Origin: DATLED01 sp035525495 | GTDB taxonomy: Bacteria; Actinomycetota; Acidimicrobiia; Acidimicrobiales; CADCTF01 | Direction: 5' to 3' | NCBI GenBank assembly: GCA_035525495.1 | Contig: DATLED010000028.1 | Coordinates: 1-44,600, forward strand | DNA length: 44,600 nucleotides | Part shown: positions 29,808-37,579 of the stretch, piece by piece | Numbering within the stretch: position 1 is the stretch's first letter | Layout of the letters: each line of letters begins with the position of its first letter | Made by a program: the position numbers and the translations under genes | Notes under the pieces: model-generated | What the model saw: only the letters and a program-made list of their open reading frames with translations | What the model was told of the DNA's origin: nothing | Database searches by the model: none

Positions 29808-31565
29808 TCAGTGTCCCCCTTCGCCCTGCGAAGGATCGACGACGACCTGGCTGTTGGTCATCCCGGCAGGGACCATCGGATACACCTTCTCGCTCGAGTC
29901 CGTCCGGAAGTCGATCACGACGGGACGATCGTCGATGGCGTTGGCCTTGTCGATCGTCGGTTGGACGTCCTCGGGGTGCTCGACGCGGAATCCAGCGCAG
30001 CCCATGGCCTCGGCCCACTTCACGTAGTCCGGGAGGTCCGGAGACAGGTACACCTCGGAGTAGCGCTCCTCGTAGAACATCTCCTGCCACTGACGCACCA
30101 TGCCGAGGTAGGCGTTGTTGAGGATGCCGACCTTGATCGGGATGCGCTCGCTCGATGCCGTCACCAGCTCCTGCGCGGTCATCTGGAAGCAGCCGTCGCC
30201 ATCGATCGACCAGACCATGCGGTCGGGTCGGCCGACCTTGGCCCCGATCGCGGCCGGGATCGAGTAACCCATCGTGCCCAGTCCACCGGAGTTCACCCAG
30301 GTGTAGGGGTGGTCGAACTTCCAGAACTGGCTCGTCCACATCTGGTGCTGGCCGACGCCGCTGGCGACGATCGTGTCCTCCGGGCACGAGTCCCGAAGGG
30401 TCTCGAGCACGAACTGGGGCTTGAGCGCGCCCCCCTCCTCCCAGCTCTGGTCGTAGGTGAGGGGGAACTTCTCCTGCCAGCCGCTCACGAGGGCTTTCCA
30501 ATCGGTGCGGTCCGGCTGCGCCTCGGCTCCACCGAGCTCGCGGATGGCCTTGACGAGCTCCTCGATGACCTGCCGGCAGTCGCCGACGATCGGCACGTCC
30601 GGCCTGCGCACCTTGCCGAGCTCGGCGGGATCGATGTCGACGTGGATGATCTTCGCCTCAGGGGCGAACCCGTCGAGCTTGCCGGTGACCCGGTCGTCGA
30701 AGCGGCTGCCGAGTGCGATCAGCAGGTCCGACTCCTGCATCGCCGTGATGGCGGTGTAGTTCCCGTGCATGCCCGGCATGCCGAGGCACTGCGGGTGGCG
30801 GTCGGGGAACGCGCCCCGCGCCATCAGCGTGGTCACGACGTGGATGCCGGTGAGCTCGGCCAGCTCCTTCAACGCTTCTGCGGCCCGCGCCTTGAGGATG
30901 CCTCCGCCGGCGTAGATGACGGGCTTGCGGCTCTCGGTGATGAGCTTGGCCGCCTCCTTGATCATCCGGGGGTGGCCCTTGGTGTTCGGCTTGTATCCGG
31001 GGAGGCCACGGTCGATGTCCTGGTCGGTCGGCCAGTACCAGTCCATGGCGCTACGGGGGTTCTTCGGGTCGACGATGTCCTTGGGGATGTCGATCAGCAC
31101 CGGGCCCGGCCGTCCGGTGGTGGCGATGTGGAACGCTTCCTTGACGATGTGGGGGATGTCCCGCGCATCCGTGACGAGGTAGTTGTGCTTCGTGCACGAC
31201 AGCGTGATGCCGGTCGTGTCGCACTCCTGGAAGGCGTCGCTGCCGATGTTCGCCAGCGGCACCTGGCCGGTGATGCAGACCATCGGCACGCTGTCCATGA
31301 AAGCGTCCATGAGCGGCGTCACGACGTTGGTCGCCGCCGGACCTGACGTCACCATGCACACGCCCGGCCGTCCGGTCGCGTGGGCGTAGCCGCTCGCCAT
31401 GTGGCCGGCGCCCTGCTCGTGGCGCACGAGGATGTGGCGGATCGGCGAGTCGATGATCGGGTCGTACACCGGGAGGATTGCACCGCCCGGGAGGCCGAAC
31501 ATCACCTCCACACCCATCATCTCGAGGCTCTTGATGAGGGCCTGTCCGCCGGACATGTTCGTCAT
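29808..31565 (-). CDS. ilvB: acetolactate synthase large subunit
   Basis: 585-residue thiamine-diphosphate enzyme making acetolactate and acetohydroxybutyrate. The catalytic Glu50 is in RHEQGAGHMA. The ThDP/magnesium motif GDG (456-458) to NN (483-484) is intact, and the middle FAD-binding domain has the SRFDDRVTGKL signature. The ATG at 31565 is chosen because CAGGAG sits 7 bases before it, while the longer upstream frame is the attenuator. First gene of ilvB-ilvN-ilvC, behind a leader peptide and terminator. Confidence 0.95.
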   Translation of the reverse strand: MTNMSGGQALIKSLEMMGVEVMFGLPGGAILPVYDPIIDSPIRHILVRHEQGAGHMASGYAHATGRPGVCMVTSGPAATNVVTPLMDAFMDSVPMVCITGQVPLANIGSDAFQECDTTGITLSCTKHNYLVTDARDIPHIVKEAFHIATTGRPGPVLIDIPKDIVDPKNPRSAMDWYWPTDQDIDRGLPGYKPNTKGHPRMIKEAAKLITESRKPVIYAGGGILKARAAEALKELAELTGIHVVTTLMARGAFPDRHPQCLGMPGMHGNYTAITAMQESDLLIALGSRFDDRVTGKLDGFAPEAKIIHVDIDPAELGKVRRPDVPIVGDCRQVIEELVKAIRELGGAEAQPDRTDWKALVSGWQEKFPLTYDQSWEEGGALKPQFVLETLRDSCPEDTIVASGVGQHQMWTSQFWKFDHPYTWVNSGGLGTMGYSIPAAIGAKVGRPDRMVWSIDGDGCFQMTAQELVTASSERIPIKVGILNNAYLGMVRQWQEMFYEERYSEVYLSPDLPDYVKWAEAMGCAGFRVEHPEDVQPTIDKANAIDDRPVVIDFRTDSSEKVYPMVPAGMTNSQVVVDPSQGEGGH

Positions 31566-31606
31566 TGGAGTGCTCCTGCTGCTGGCTGAGGTGGGGACAC
31601 GGGCGC

Positions 31607-31634
31607 AAAGAAAAGACCCCCCGTGAGGGAGGCC
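31607..31634 (-). terminator. attenuator terminator before ilvB
   Basis: On minus GGCCTCCC-TCAC-GGGGGGTC forms an 8-bp stem with two G-T pairs, followed by TTTTCTTT. It lies between the leader peptide and ilvB, about 40 bases before the start codon. The stem is weaker than in the other two attenuators, but the position and T-tract match them. Confidence 0.78.
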
Positions 31635-31640
31635 TGGGCA

Positions 31641-31670
31641 ACGCACGCGCGAGAGGTCTCGGACGTGCGT
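31641..31670 (-). promoter_or_regulatory. leader pause hairpin of the ilvB attenuator
   Basis: ACGCACG / CGTGCGT arms enclose a second CGAG-ACCT-CTCG stem, giving one long hairpin that begins within the leader stop codon and ends just before the terminator. A ribosome stalled on the Val/Ile codons would block its 5' side. Confidence 0.68.
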
Positions 31671-31714
31671 CAGGTGATGCCTACGAGTCGGAGGGTGTCG
31701 GGGGTCGAACGCAT
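31670..31714 (-). CDS. BCAA leader peptide of the ilvBNC operon
   Basis: A 14-residue frame encodes MRSTPDTLRLVGIT and stops at TGA. The second half contains CTC, CTC, GTA and ATC: Leu, Leu, Val and Ile codons close to the hairpin. The control codons are less clustered than in the other two leaders, so this is the weakest of the three, but the order leader, hairpin, T-tract terminator, ilvB is the same. Confidence 0.75.
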   Translation of the reverse strand: MRSTPDTLRLVGIT

Positions 31715-31723
31715 CGGAGCGCC

Positions 31724-31753
31724 ATTCTCACACCGCACTGCCGTCGTTGGCAA
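31724..31753 (-). promoter_or_regulatory. promoter of the ilvB leader
   Basis: On minus, TTGCCA (31753-31748) and GAGAAT (31729-31724) are 18 bases apart, and the leader ATG comes 9 bases after the -10. The -35 and part of the spacer lie inside the last codons of lhgO, so ilvB has its own promoter despite following lhgO on the same strand. Confidence 0.55.
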
Positions 31754-32954
31754 GCCGCTCGGCCACGTGGCGCCCGATCTCGAGGGCGGCCGTGGCCGCG
31801 GGCGACGGCGCGTTGACGACGTTGACCAACCCGGGGCGGTCGGCGAAGCGGAAGTCGTCGACCAGCTCGCCGCTCCGCTCGAGCGCTTGGGCGCGGACGC
31901 CGGCGGGTGCGGGATGCAGGTCCTCGAGGCGGATGTCGGGGACGAGGCGCTGGAGCGCCTTGAGGAAGGCGCGGTGATTGACGGACCGGTACATCTCGCC
32001 GGCGCCGACCCTCCAATACCGACGCGCCAGGCGGCGCATCCCGGGGTTGGCCACGAGCTCCCAGGCGTCCCGGCCACGGACGTCACGACGGCGATACCCC
32101 TCGCGCGCCAGAGCGACGACGGCGTTGGGCCCGGCGTGGACGCCGCCGTGGACCGACCTGGTGAGGTGGACACCGAGGAACGGGAAGCGGGGATCGGGTA
32201 CCGGGTAGATGAGGTTGCGGCAGAGGTACGAGCGGGTCGGGTCGACGTCGAAGTACTCGCCGCGGAACGGGATGATGCGGACACCGGACGTGTCGGCCGA
32301 CGCCATGGCGGCGACGCGATCGGACTGGAGCCCCCCGCAGTTGACGACGCGCCGGGCGGTGACGGCCCCCCACGTCGTCTCCACCACGATGGCCCCGCGG
32401 TCGCGCGTCCTCATCGACGTCACCTCTGCACCGAGCACGATCGACGACCCCCGCTCCTCGACCAGTCCGGCCAGGGCCCGGCACGCGCCCACGAAGTCGA
32501 CGATGCCGGTCTCGGCGACGTGCAGGGCGCCGACGCCGTCGGCGTGCGGCTCGGCCTCGGCGAGTCCGCGACGGTCGAGGCGGGTCACGGTGAGCCCGTT
32601 CTCGATCCCTCGCGCCTCGAGCGCGGCGAGAGCAGCCAGCTCGCTGGTGTCGACGGCGACCACGACCTTGCCGCACACCTCGTACGCGACATCGTGATCG
32701 TCGCAGAACCGGACCATCGCCTCCCGTCCCGCCTTGGCGGCGAGGGCCTTCATCGATCGCGGCTCGTAGTAGATGCCCGAGTGGAGGACACCGGAGTTGC
32801 GGCCCGACTGGTGGGCAGCGACGCGGTTCTCCTTGTCCACCACCACGACGGTCGCCGAAGGGTCGCGCCCCGTCACCGCTTCGGCGACGGCCAGTCCCAC
32901 GATGCCCGCGCCCACGACGACCAGGTCGGCGGTGCGCGGCAGCTCTCCCGGCAT
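31728..32954 (-). CDS. lhgO: L-2-hydroxyglutarate dehydrogenase/oxidase
   Basis: 408-residue FAD-dependent DAO-superfamily enzyme that oxidises L-2-hydroxyglutarate to 2-oxoglutarate. The dinucleotide motif GAGIVG is at 15-20. HQSGRNSGVLHSGIYY is highly characteristic of LhgO and carries FAD contacts; VNCGGLQSD and FRGEYF follow, and the C-terminal NVVNAPSPAATAALEIG closes the FAD site. No signal peptide; probably membrane-associated peripherally and linked to the quinone pool. The ATG at 32954 is 22 bases from a divergent gene. It ends 13 bases before the ilvB leader. Confidence 0.92.
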   Translation of the reverse strand: MPGELPRTADLVVVGAGIVGLAVAEAVTGRDPSATVVVVDKENRVAAHQSGRNSGVLHSGIYYEPRSMKALAAKAGREAMVRFCDDHDVAYEVCGKVVVAVDTSELAALAALEARGIENGLTVTRLDRRGLAEAEPHADGVGALHVAETGIVDFVGACRALAGLVEERGSSIVLGAEVTSMRTRDRGAIVVETTWGAVTARRVVNCGGLQSDRVAAMASADTSGVRIIPFRGEYFDVDPTRSYLCRNLIYPVPDPRFPFLGVHLTRSVHGGVHAGPNAVVALAREGYRRRDVRGRDAWELVANPGMRRLARRYWRVGAGEMYRSVNHRAFLKALQRLVPDIRLEDLHPAPAGVRAQALERSGELVDDFRFADRPGLVNVVNAPSPAATAALEIGRHVAERLANDGSAV

Positions 32955-32976
32955 CGCCGCATCTTGTCGCTTTACG

Positions 32977-33399
32977 ATGGCGCCCGTGCTCTACGGCGGG
33001 GGTGTCATCGGGTTGGCGTTGCTCGGGTTCTGGCTGTGGGCGATCTTCGACGTCATCTCGACGGACGGGTCGGTGGTGCGCAACCTCCCGAAGTTCATGT
33101 GGCTGATGCTCGTGATCTTCCTGAGCGAGATCGGCGCCATCGCCTGGTTGCTCCTCGGCCGACCCGAGCACGCCGGGTTCCGGCCGGGTGATACGACACC
33201 ACGCGGCGGGCGGAGGGTGACCGGCCCCGAGGACGGTCCACTCTGGGCGGTGCAGGAGTCGCAGCGGGCCAAGTACGAGGAGATGGACGAGGAGCTCGAC
33301 CGCCGGATCGAGGCCAAGCGCCTCCAGGAGTGGGACGACGAGCTCCGCCGCCGCGAGGCCGAGCTGCGCGAACGAGACGAGAAGTCCTCCGGGTCCTAA
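32977..33399 (+). CDS. PLDc_N-like two-span membrane protein with charged tail
   Basis: 140 residues. Two membrane helices (GVIGLALLGFWLWAIFDVI and FMWLMLVIFLSEIGAIAWLLL) frame the RNLPKFMWL turn typical of the PLDc_N (phospholipase D nuclease N-terminal-like) fold, here without a catalytic domain. The C-terminal half is a highly charged predicted coiled coil (YEEMDEELDRRIEAKRLQEW). Such small proteins are common in actinobacteria with unknown roles. TACGAT overlaps the ATG, so translation might instead begin leaderless at the GTG at 32986. Confidence 0.78.
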   Translation: MAPVLYGGGVIGLALLGFWLWAIFDVISTDGSVVRNLPKFMWLMLVIFLSEIGAIAWLLLGRPEHAGFRPGDTTPRGGRRVTGPEDGPLWAVQESQRAKYEEMDEELDRRIEAKRLQEWDDELRRREAELRERDEKSSGS

Positions 33400-33431
33400 T
33401 CCGAGGCGGGCAGTTGCGACGTACTCCTGCC

Positions 33432-34211
33432 GTGGCGTTCGACATCGAGACCTACAAGCGGATCGTCCGTCCCGTCGACCTCGAGGGCATCGACTTCGCC
33501 GCCTTCGAGACCCAACCACTCGACCCGGCCGTCCTCCGTTGCCTGCGCTACATGCACGACGTCGAGCAACACACCGTCTGCTACCTGCGCGACCTGCTCG
33601 TGACCCGCGCCCACCTCGACCCGGAGATCACGACGTTCTTGACGCTGTGGAACTTCGAGGAGCTGTGGCACGGCGAAGCCATCGCCCGTGTCCTCGAGGC
33701 CCACGGCGAGCCGGGGGGTGCGGCACGGCTCGGTCCGTTGCGACGAGGTCTCGGGTGGAAGAACGTCTTCGCGCCGCTGGTGTCGATGGCCGTGTCGGCC
33801 CTCTCCCGGAACTTGTCCGCCGTTCACATGACCTGGGGCGCGGTCAACGAGTGGACGACGCAGGCCGGTTACGCGCGGCTCGCCGCCCGCGCCGACCACC
33901 CGGTCCTGTCGGAGCTGCTGCGGCGGATCATGCGGCAGGAGGGTCGACACATCGACTTCTACGTGGCGCAGGCGCGTCAACGCCTCTCGTCGAGCCGTGC
34001 CGCCCGCATCGCCACCCGGTTGGCGCTCACCCGGTTCTGGCGTCCCGTCGGGTCCGGCGTGATGCCCCGCCGCGAGGTCGACTTCCTGATCGGCTACCTC
34101 TTCGCGGGCGATGAGGGAGCGGCGATGGCCGAACGCATCGATCGTCGCGTCAGCGCCCTTCCCGGCCTCGGTGGGCTCGAGCTCATCTCGAGCGCCCGTC
34201 AGGCCGCTTAG
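33432..34211 (+). CDS. ferritin-like di-iron protein
   Basis: 259 residues, all helical. The pattern EQHTVCYL, FEELWHGEAI (ExxH), ..NEW.. and RQEGRHIDFY (ExxH) gives the four carboxylates and two histidines of a ferritin-like di-iron site, as in acyl-ACP desaturase-like or ribonucleotide reductase-like proteins. No N-terminal signal. The chemistry is unknown; oxygenation or desaturation is possible. The GTG start at 33432 gives FDIETYKRIV; the frame is open upstream but overlaps the previous gene. Convergent with ilvD, with a 51-bp palindrome between. Confidence 0.8.
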   Translation: MAFDIETYKRIVRPVDLEGIDFAAFETQPLDPAVLRCLRYMHDVEQHTVCYLRDLLVTRAHLDPEITTFLTLWNFEELWHGEAIARVLEAHGEPGGAARLGPLRRGLGWKNVFAPLVSMAVSALSRNLSAVHMTWGAVNEWTTQAGYARLAARADHPVLSELLRRIMRQEGRHIDFYVAQARQRLSSSRAARIATRLALTRFWRPVGSGVMPRREVDFLIGYLFAGDEGAAMAERIDRRVSALPGLGGLELISSARQAA

Positions 34212-34225
34212 CCTCCGCGCAGCAC

Positions 34226-34276
34226 CTTTCTGGGTGGGATGAACGACCGAATGGGTCGACGAGCCCGCCCAGAAGC
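34226..34276. repeat. 51-bp palindromic repeat, copy 3
   Basis: Inverted relative to copy 2: starts CTTTCTGGGTGGGAT, inner stem ACGACC / GGTCGA with a GAATG loop, ends AGCCCGCCCAGAAGC. Read on the minus strand, it shares a long unbroken block with copy 2 from TTCTGGGCGGG through the loop. It lies between the convergent ferritin-like gene and ilvD. The 59 bases after it hold nothing else I recognise. Confidence 0.85.
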
Positions 34277-34335
34277 GGACGTGTCTGCAGACGCCACCGG
34301 CGCTTCGGAGTCGCGGGCGAACAGGAAGCCGCGGC

Positions 34336-36030
34336 TCAGGGCTCGGTGATGGCGCCGCGCTCGGCGCCTTGGACGAGCCGCGCGAACTTCGCCAGCACGC
34401 CCGTCGTGTAGCGGGGCGGCGGGACCTTCCAGTCGACGCGCCGTCGAGCGAGCTCGTCCTCGGCGACATCGAGCTCGATCGAACGTCCCGTGATGTCGAT
34501 CAAGATGCGGTCGCCGTCGCGCACGAAGGCGATCGGTCCGCCGTCGACGGCCTCGGGCGCGACGTGGCCGATGCAGAACCCGTGGGTGCCGCCCGAGAAC
34601 CGTCCATCGGTCAGCAGCGCGCAGTCGCCGCCACGGCCGGCGCCCTTCATGGCGCCGGTGACGGCGAGCATCTCCCGCATGCCGGGACCCCCCTTCGGGC
34701 CTTCGTAGCGAATGACGAGCACCGTCCCGGGTTCGATGGCCCCGGCGAGGATCGCCTCCATGGCGTCGGCCTCGCCGTCGAACACTCGAGCGGTGCCGTC
34801 GAAGCGGTCGTGGTCGATCCCCGCGACCTTGACGACGGCGCCATTCGGTGCGAGCGAACCCGTCAGCACCGCGATGCCGCCGTCGACGTGGATCGGTCGG
34901 TCGAGCGGGTGGACGACCTGACCGTCGGGCTTCGGCGGGTCGAGGTCGGCGAGGTTCTCGGCGATCGTCCTGCCGGTGACGGTGAGGCAGTCGCCGTGGA
35001 GGAGCCCCGCATCGAGCAGCTCGCGCATGACGACGGGGACGCCGCCGATCCGGTCGATGTCAGCCATGTGGTAGCGGCCGTGGGGCTTGGTGTCGGCGAT
35101 GTGGGGGGTGCGCCGCCCGACCCGGTTGAAGTCCTCGAGCTCGAGCTCGACCCTCGCCTCGTTGGCGATGGCGAGCAGGTGGAGGACGGCGTTGGTGGAG
35201 CCCCCGAGGGCCATGACGATGGCGATGGCGTTCTCGAACGCCTCCTTGGTCATGATCTGGCGGGGGCGGAGGCCGAGGTCGAGGAGGTTGACGACAGCCC
35301 GACCGGACTCGTAGGCGAAGTCGTCGCGACGGGGATCGATGGCCGCCGGCGACGACGAGCCGGGCAGCGCCATCCCGATCGCCTCGGCCACCGACGCCAT
35401 CGTGTTGGCAGTGAACATCCCCGCGCACGACCCTTCGGTGGGACAGGCGTGGCGCTCGATCAGCGCGAGCTCCTCGTCGGTCAGCCCGCCGACGGCCTTG
35501 GCACCGACGGCTTCGAACACGCTCGTGATGTCGAGTGCCCGGTCGTCCGGATCGCCGGGGATGCGGCCGGGGAGGATCGACCCGCCGTAGAGGAACACGC
35601 TCGGCAGGTCCAGTCGGGCCGCCGCCATGAGCATCCCCGGGAGCGACTTGTCGCAACCGGCGAACGTGACGAGGGCATCGAAGCGCTCGGCGTGCATGAC
35701 GGTCTCGACCGAGTCGGCGATGACCTCGCGGCTCACGAGCGACGCCCGCATGCCCTCGTGGCCCATCGAGATGCCGTCGCTGATGGCGATGGTCACGAAC
35801 TCGATCGGGAAGGCGCCGGCGGCTCGCACGCCCTCCTTGGCCCGCTTGGCCAGCCGGTCGAGCGGCAGGTTGCAGGGCGTGACCTCGTTCCACGACGAGG
35901 CCACGCCGACCTGGGCCTTGCCCCAGTCGTCGTCGCCCATGCCGATGGCGCGCAGCATGGCGCGCGCCGGCGCGCGCTCGAAGCCGTCGGTGACCTCGAA
36001 GCTGCGCGGCTTCCTCGGGTTGTCGGCCAA
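34336..36030 (-). CDS. ilvD: dihydroxyacid dehydratase
   Basis: 564-residue Fe-S dehydratase forming 2-oxoisovalerate and 2-oxo-3-methylvalerate. Cluster cysteines are Cys53 in TPCN, Cys126 in AGCDKS and Cys202 in EGSCAGMFTANTM, the pattern of [2Fe-2S] IlvD enzymes. LTDGRFSGGTHGF is near the C-terminus. The start is TTG at 36030 with GAGGAG 10 bases upstream (the lipoprotein gene's stop lies between); no ATG or GTG fits without losing conserved N-terminal residues. It is the only BCAA gene here with no visible leader and follows a lipoprotein gene after 7 bases. Confidence 0.95.
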   Translation of the reverse strand: MADNPRKPRSFEVTDGFERAPARAMLRAIGMGDDDWGKAQVGVASSWNEVTPCNLPLDRLAKRAKEGVRAAGAFPIEFVTIAISDGISMGHEGMRASLVSREVIADSVETVMHAERFDALVTFAGCDKSLPGMLMAAARLDLPSVFLYGGSILPGRIPGDPDDRALDITSVFEAVGAKAVGGLTDEELALIERHACPTEGSCAGMFTANTMASVAEAIGMALPGSSSPAAIDPRRDDFAYESGRAVVNLLDLGLRPRQIMTKEAFENAIAIVMALGGSTNAVLHLLAIANEARVELELEDFNRVGRRTPHIADTKPHGRYHMADIDRIGGVPVVMRELLDAGLLHGDCLTVTGRTIAENLADLDPPKPDGQVVHPLDRPIHVDGGIAVLTGSLAPNGAVVKVAGIDHDRFDGTARVFDGEADAMEAILAGAIEPGTVLVIRYEGPKGGPGMREMLAVTGAMKGAGRGGDCALLTDGRFSGGTHGFCIGHVAPEAVDGGPIAFVRDGDRILIDITGRSIELDVAEDELARRRVDWKVPPPRYTTGVLAKFARLVQGAERGAITEP

Positions 36031-36037
36031 GTCGGGA

Positions 36038-36616
36038 CTACTCCTCGGTCGTCTCGGTGGTCTCCTCCGGAGCTGTGGTCGTCGACGAGTCGCCGATCAC
36101 GCCGTCGGTGTCACCGTCGCCGTCGGAGTCGATCTTGCAGACCTTCTCGAAGTAGGACTCGACGCGGTTGCTCGCCGCTGACACCTTGGGATCCTCGAAG
36201 TTGATCTTCGCCGCCTCCTCCTGCGGGATCTTGGCGAAGTCGTAGTCGTACTTCTGAAGCAGCGTGTCGTAGCGCTGGAACACCTCGCTGACGACCTTGG
36301 TGTCGTCCTTGATCTCCCCCGGGGCTTCGGAGACGAGCTTCTTGATGGCGGCCGTGAGCTCCTGGAACTGCTTCTTGGTGTCGTCCGCGCTGTTGGACGT
36401 GTTGCTCGTGTCCTCGAAGTCCTTCTGGTACTGCTTGGCCAGGTCGCAGAAGTCGCCGCCGCCCTTCCCGGAGAAGTCGGTGTCCGCCGTGGTGGAGCTG
36501 CTGTCACCGGTGTCGTCCGAAGCGCTGTCGACGCTGTCGCCACCCTTGTCGTCGCCACCGCCGCAACCGGAGAAGACGAGCATCGCCACGACGAGGATCA
36601 TGAGGAGTTTCTTCAT
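36038..36616 (-). CDS. predicted lipoprotein, unknown function
   Basis: 192 residues. Signal sequence MKKLLMILVVAMLVFSGC with a lipobox-type FSGC, Cys18 being lipidated. A low-complexity Gly/Asp/Ser/Thr linker follows, then a helical central region (FCDLAKQYQKDFED, KKQFQELTAAIKKLVSEAP) and a Thr/Glu-rich tail after DGDGDTDG. Two further Cys residues (FCDL and VCKI) may bridge. It would be anchored on the outer face of the membrane. -10 TAGCCT lies 6 bases before the ATG, implying a leaderless mRNA that continues into ilvD. I do not recognise the family. Confidence 0.8.
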   Translation of the reverse strand: MKKLLMILVVAMLVFSGCGGGDDKGGDSVDSASDDTGDSSSTTADTDFSGKGGGDFCDLAKQYQKDFEDTSNTSNSADDTKKQFQELTAAIKKLVSEAPGEIKDDTKVVSEVFQRYDTLLQKYDYDFAKIPQEEAAKINFEDPKVSAASNRVESYFEKVCKIDSDGDGDTDGVIGDSSTTTAPEETTETTEE

Positions 36617-36622
36617 TCGCTC

Positions 36623-36643
36623 AGGCTATCCGGCGTCTAGGTT
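36623..36643. promoter_or_regulatory. divergent leaderless-type -10 boxes for lipoprotein-ilvD and ABC cluster
   Basis: On minus, TAGCCT (36628-36623) is 6 bases before the lipoprotein ATG. On plus, TAGGTT (36638-36643) is 9 bases before the ABC ATPase ATG. The minus promoter shares the string GGATAGCCTGA with the greA promoter. Both would start transcription at or within a few bases of the start codon. Confidence 0.55.
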
Positions 36644-36652
36644 GGTCCGGCG

Positions 36653-37579
36653 ATGACGCCGATCGTCCGGGCCGAGGGCGTCACCAAACGCTGGGGGTCG
36701 ACGCAGGCACTCGTCGGTGCCTCGTTCGAGATCGGCAAGGGCATCACGGGCCTGCTCGGCTCGAACGGCGCCGGGAAGACGACGCTCCTCGGATTGATGC
36801 TGGGCATGCACCGTCCGGACGGCGGCCGCCTTGAGGTCCTGGGTCGCGACCCGTGGACGCTCGGGCCGGAGGTGCGGGCGCGTGTCGGGTACGCGCCGGA
36901 GCACGACGCGTTGCCGGAGGACGTGCGGGCCCACGACTGCGTCCGCCACTTCGCCGAGGTCCACGGCCTGCCGCGCCGCGAAGCGCAGACGCGCGCGTCA
37001 GACGCGCTCTGGGAGGTCGGGCTCGGGGAGGAGCGGTTCCGGGCGGTGGGAACGATGTCCACCGGACAGCGCCAGAGGGTGAAGCTCGCGTTGGCGATCG
37101 CCCACGACCCCGAGGTCGTGCTGCTCGACGAGCCGACGAACGGGCTCGACCCCGTCCAGCGCGACCAGATGCTCGCCCTGATCCGGCGCATCGGTCACGA
37201 CCTGGGCCTCGACGTCATCCTGTCGTCGCATCTGCTGGACGAGGTCGAACGGGTCAGCGACAGCGTCGTCATCATCGATGGCGGCCGGACGGTGCGCAGC
37301 GGGCGGCTGGACGAGATGCGGGGAGTGGACCGGGCCGAGCTCCTCGTCGAGCTCGCCGGAGCGAGCCCGCCGTCGGACGGCGAGCGGCTCGTGGTGGCTC
37401 TTGCCGACCGCGGGATCGCCGCCGCCGTCGACGGCGTGGTCGTCGTCGTGGCTCTCGAGGCGGACGTGGTGTTCGACGTCGTGCGGGACACGGTCGCCGA
37501 CCTCGACCTGTCCGTGCGCCGCCTCGAAAGACGGACCGCCAGCCTCGAGGACGTCTTCCTCGCCGGACACCCGTCGTGA
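36653..37579 (+). CDS. ABC transporter ATP-binding protein (ABC-2 type)
   Basis: 308 residues. Walker A GSNGAGKTT (36-44), signature MSTGQRQRV, Walker B VVLLDEPTNGLDP and switch His in SSHLLDEV are intact. After about residue 215 a C-terminal extension of 90 residues is typical of drug/lipid exporter ATPases. It pairs with the permease gene that overlaps it by 4 bases (GTGA). Exporter substrate unknown. Confidence 0.9.
   Translation: MTPIVRAEGVTKRWGSTQALVGASFEIGKGITGLLGSNGAGKTTLLGLMLGMHRPDGGRLEVLGRDPWTLGPEVRARVGYAPEHDALPEDVRAHDCVRHFAEVHGLPRREAQTRASDALWEVGLGEERFRAVGTMSTGQRQRVKLALAIAHDPEVVLLDEPTNGLDPVQRDQMLALIRRIGHDLGLDVILSSHLLDEVERVSDSVVIIDGGRTVRSGRLDEMRGVDRAELLVELAGASPPSDGERLVVALADRGIAAAVDGVVVVVALEADVVFDVVRDTVADLDLSVRRLERRTASLEDVFLAGHPS

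Noticed and set aside
34277..34335. GTCTGCAGAC palindrome as a regulatory site for ilvD
   Set aside because: It lies downstream of ilvD, is only 10 bases long, and has no repeat elsewhere in the window.
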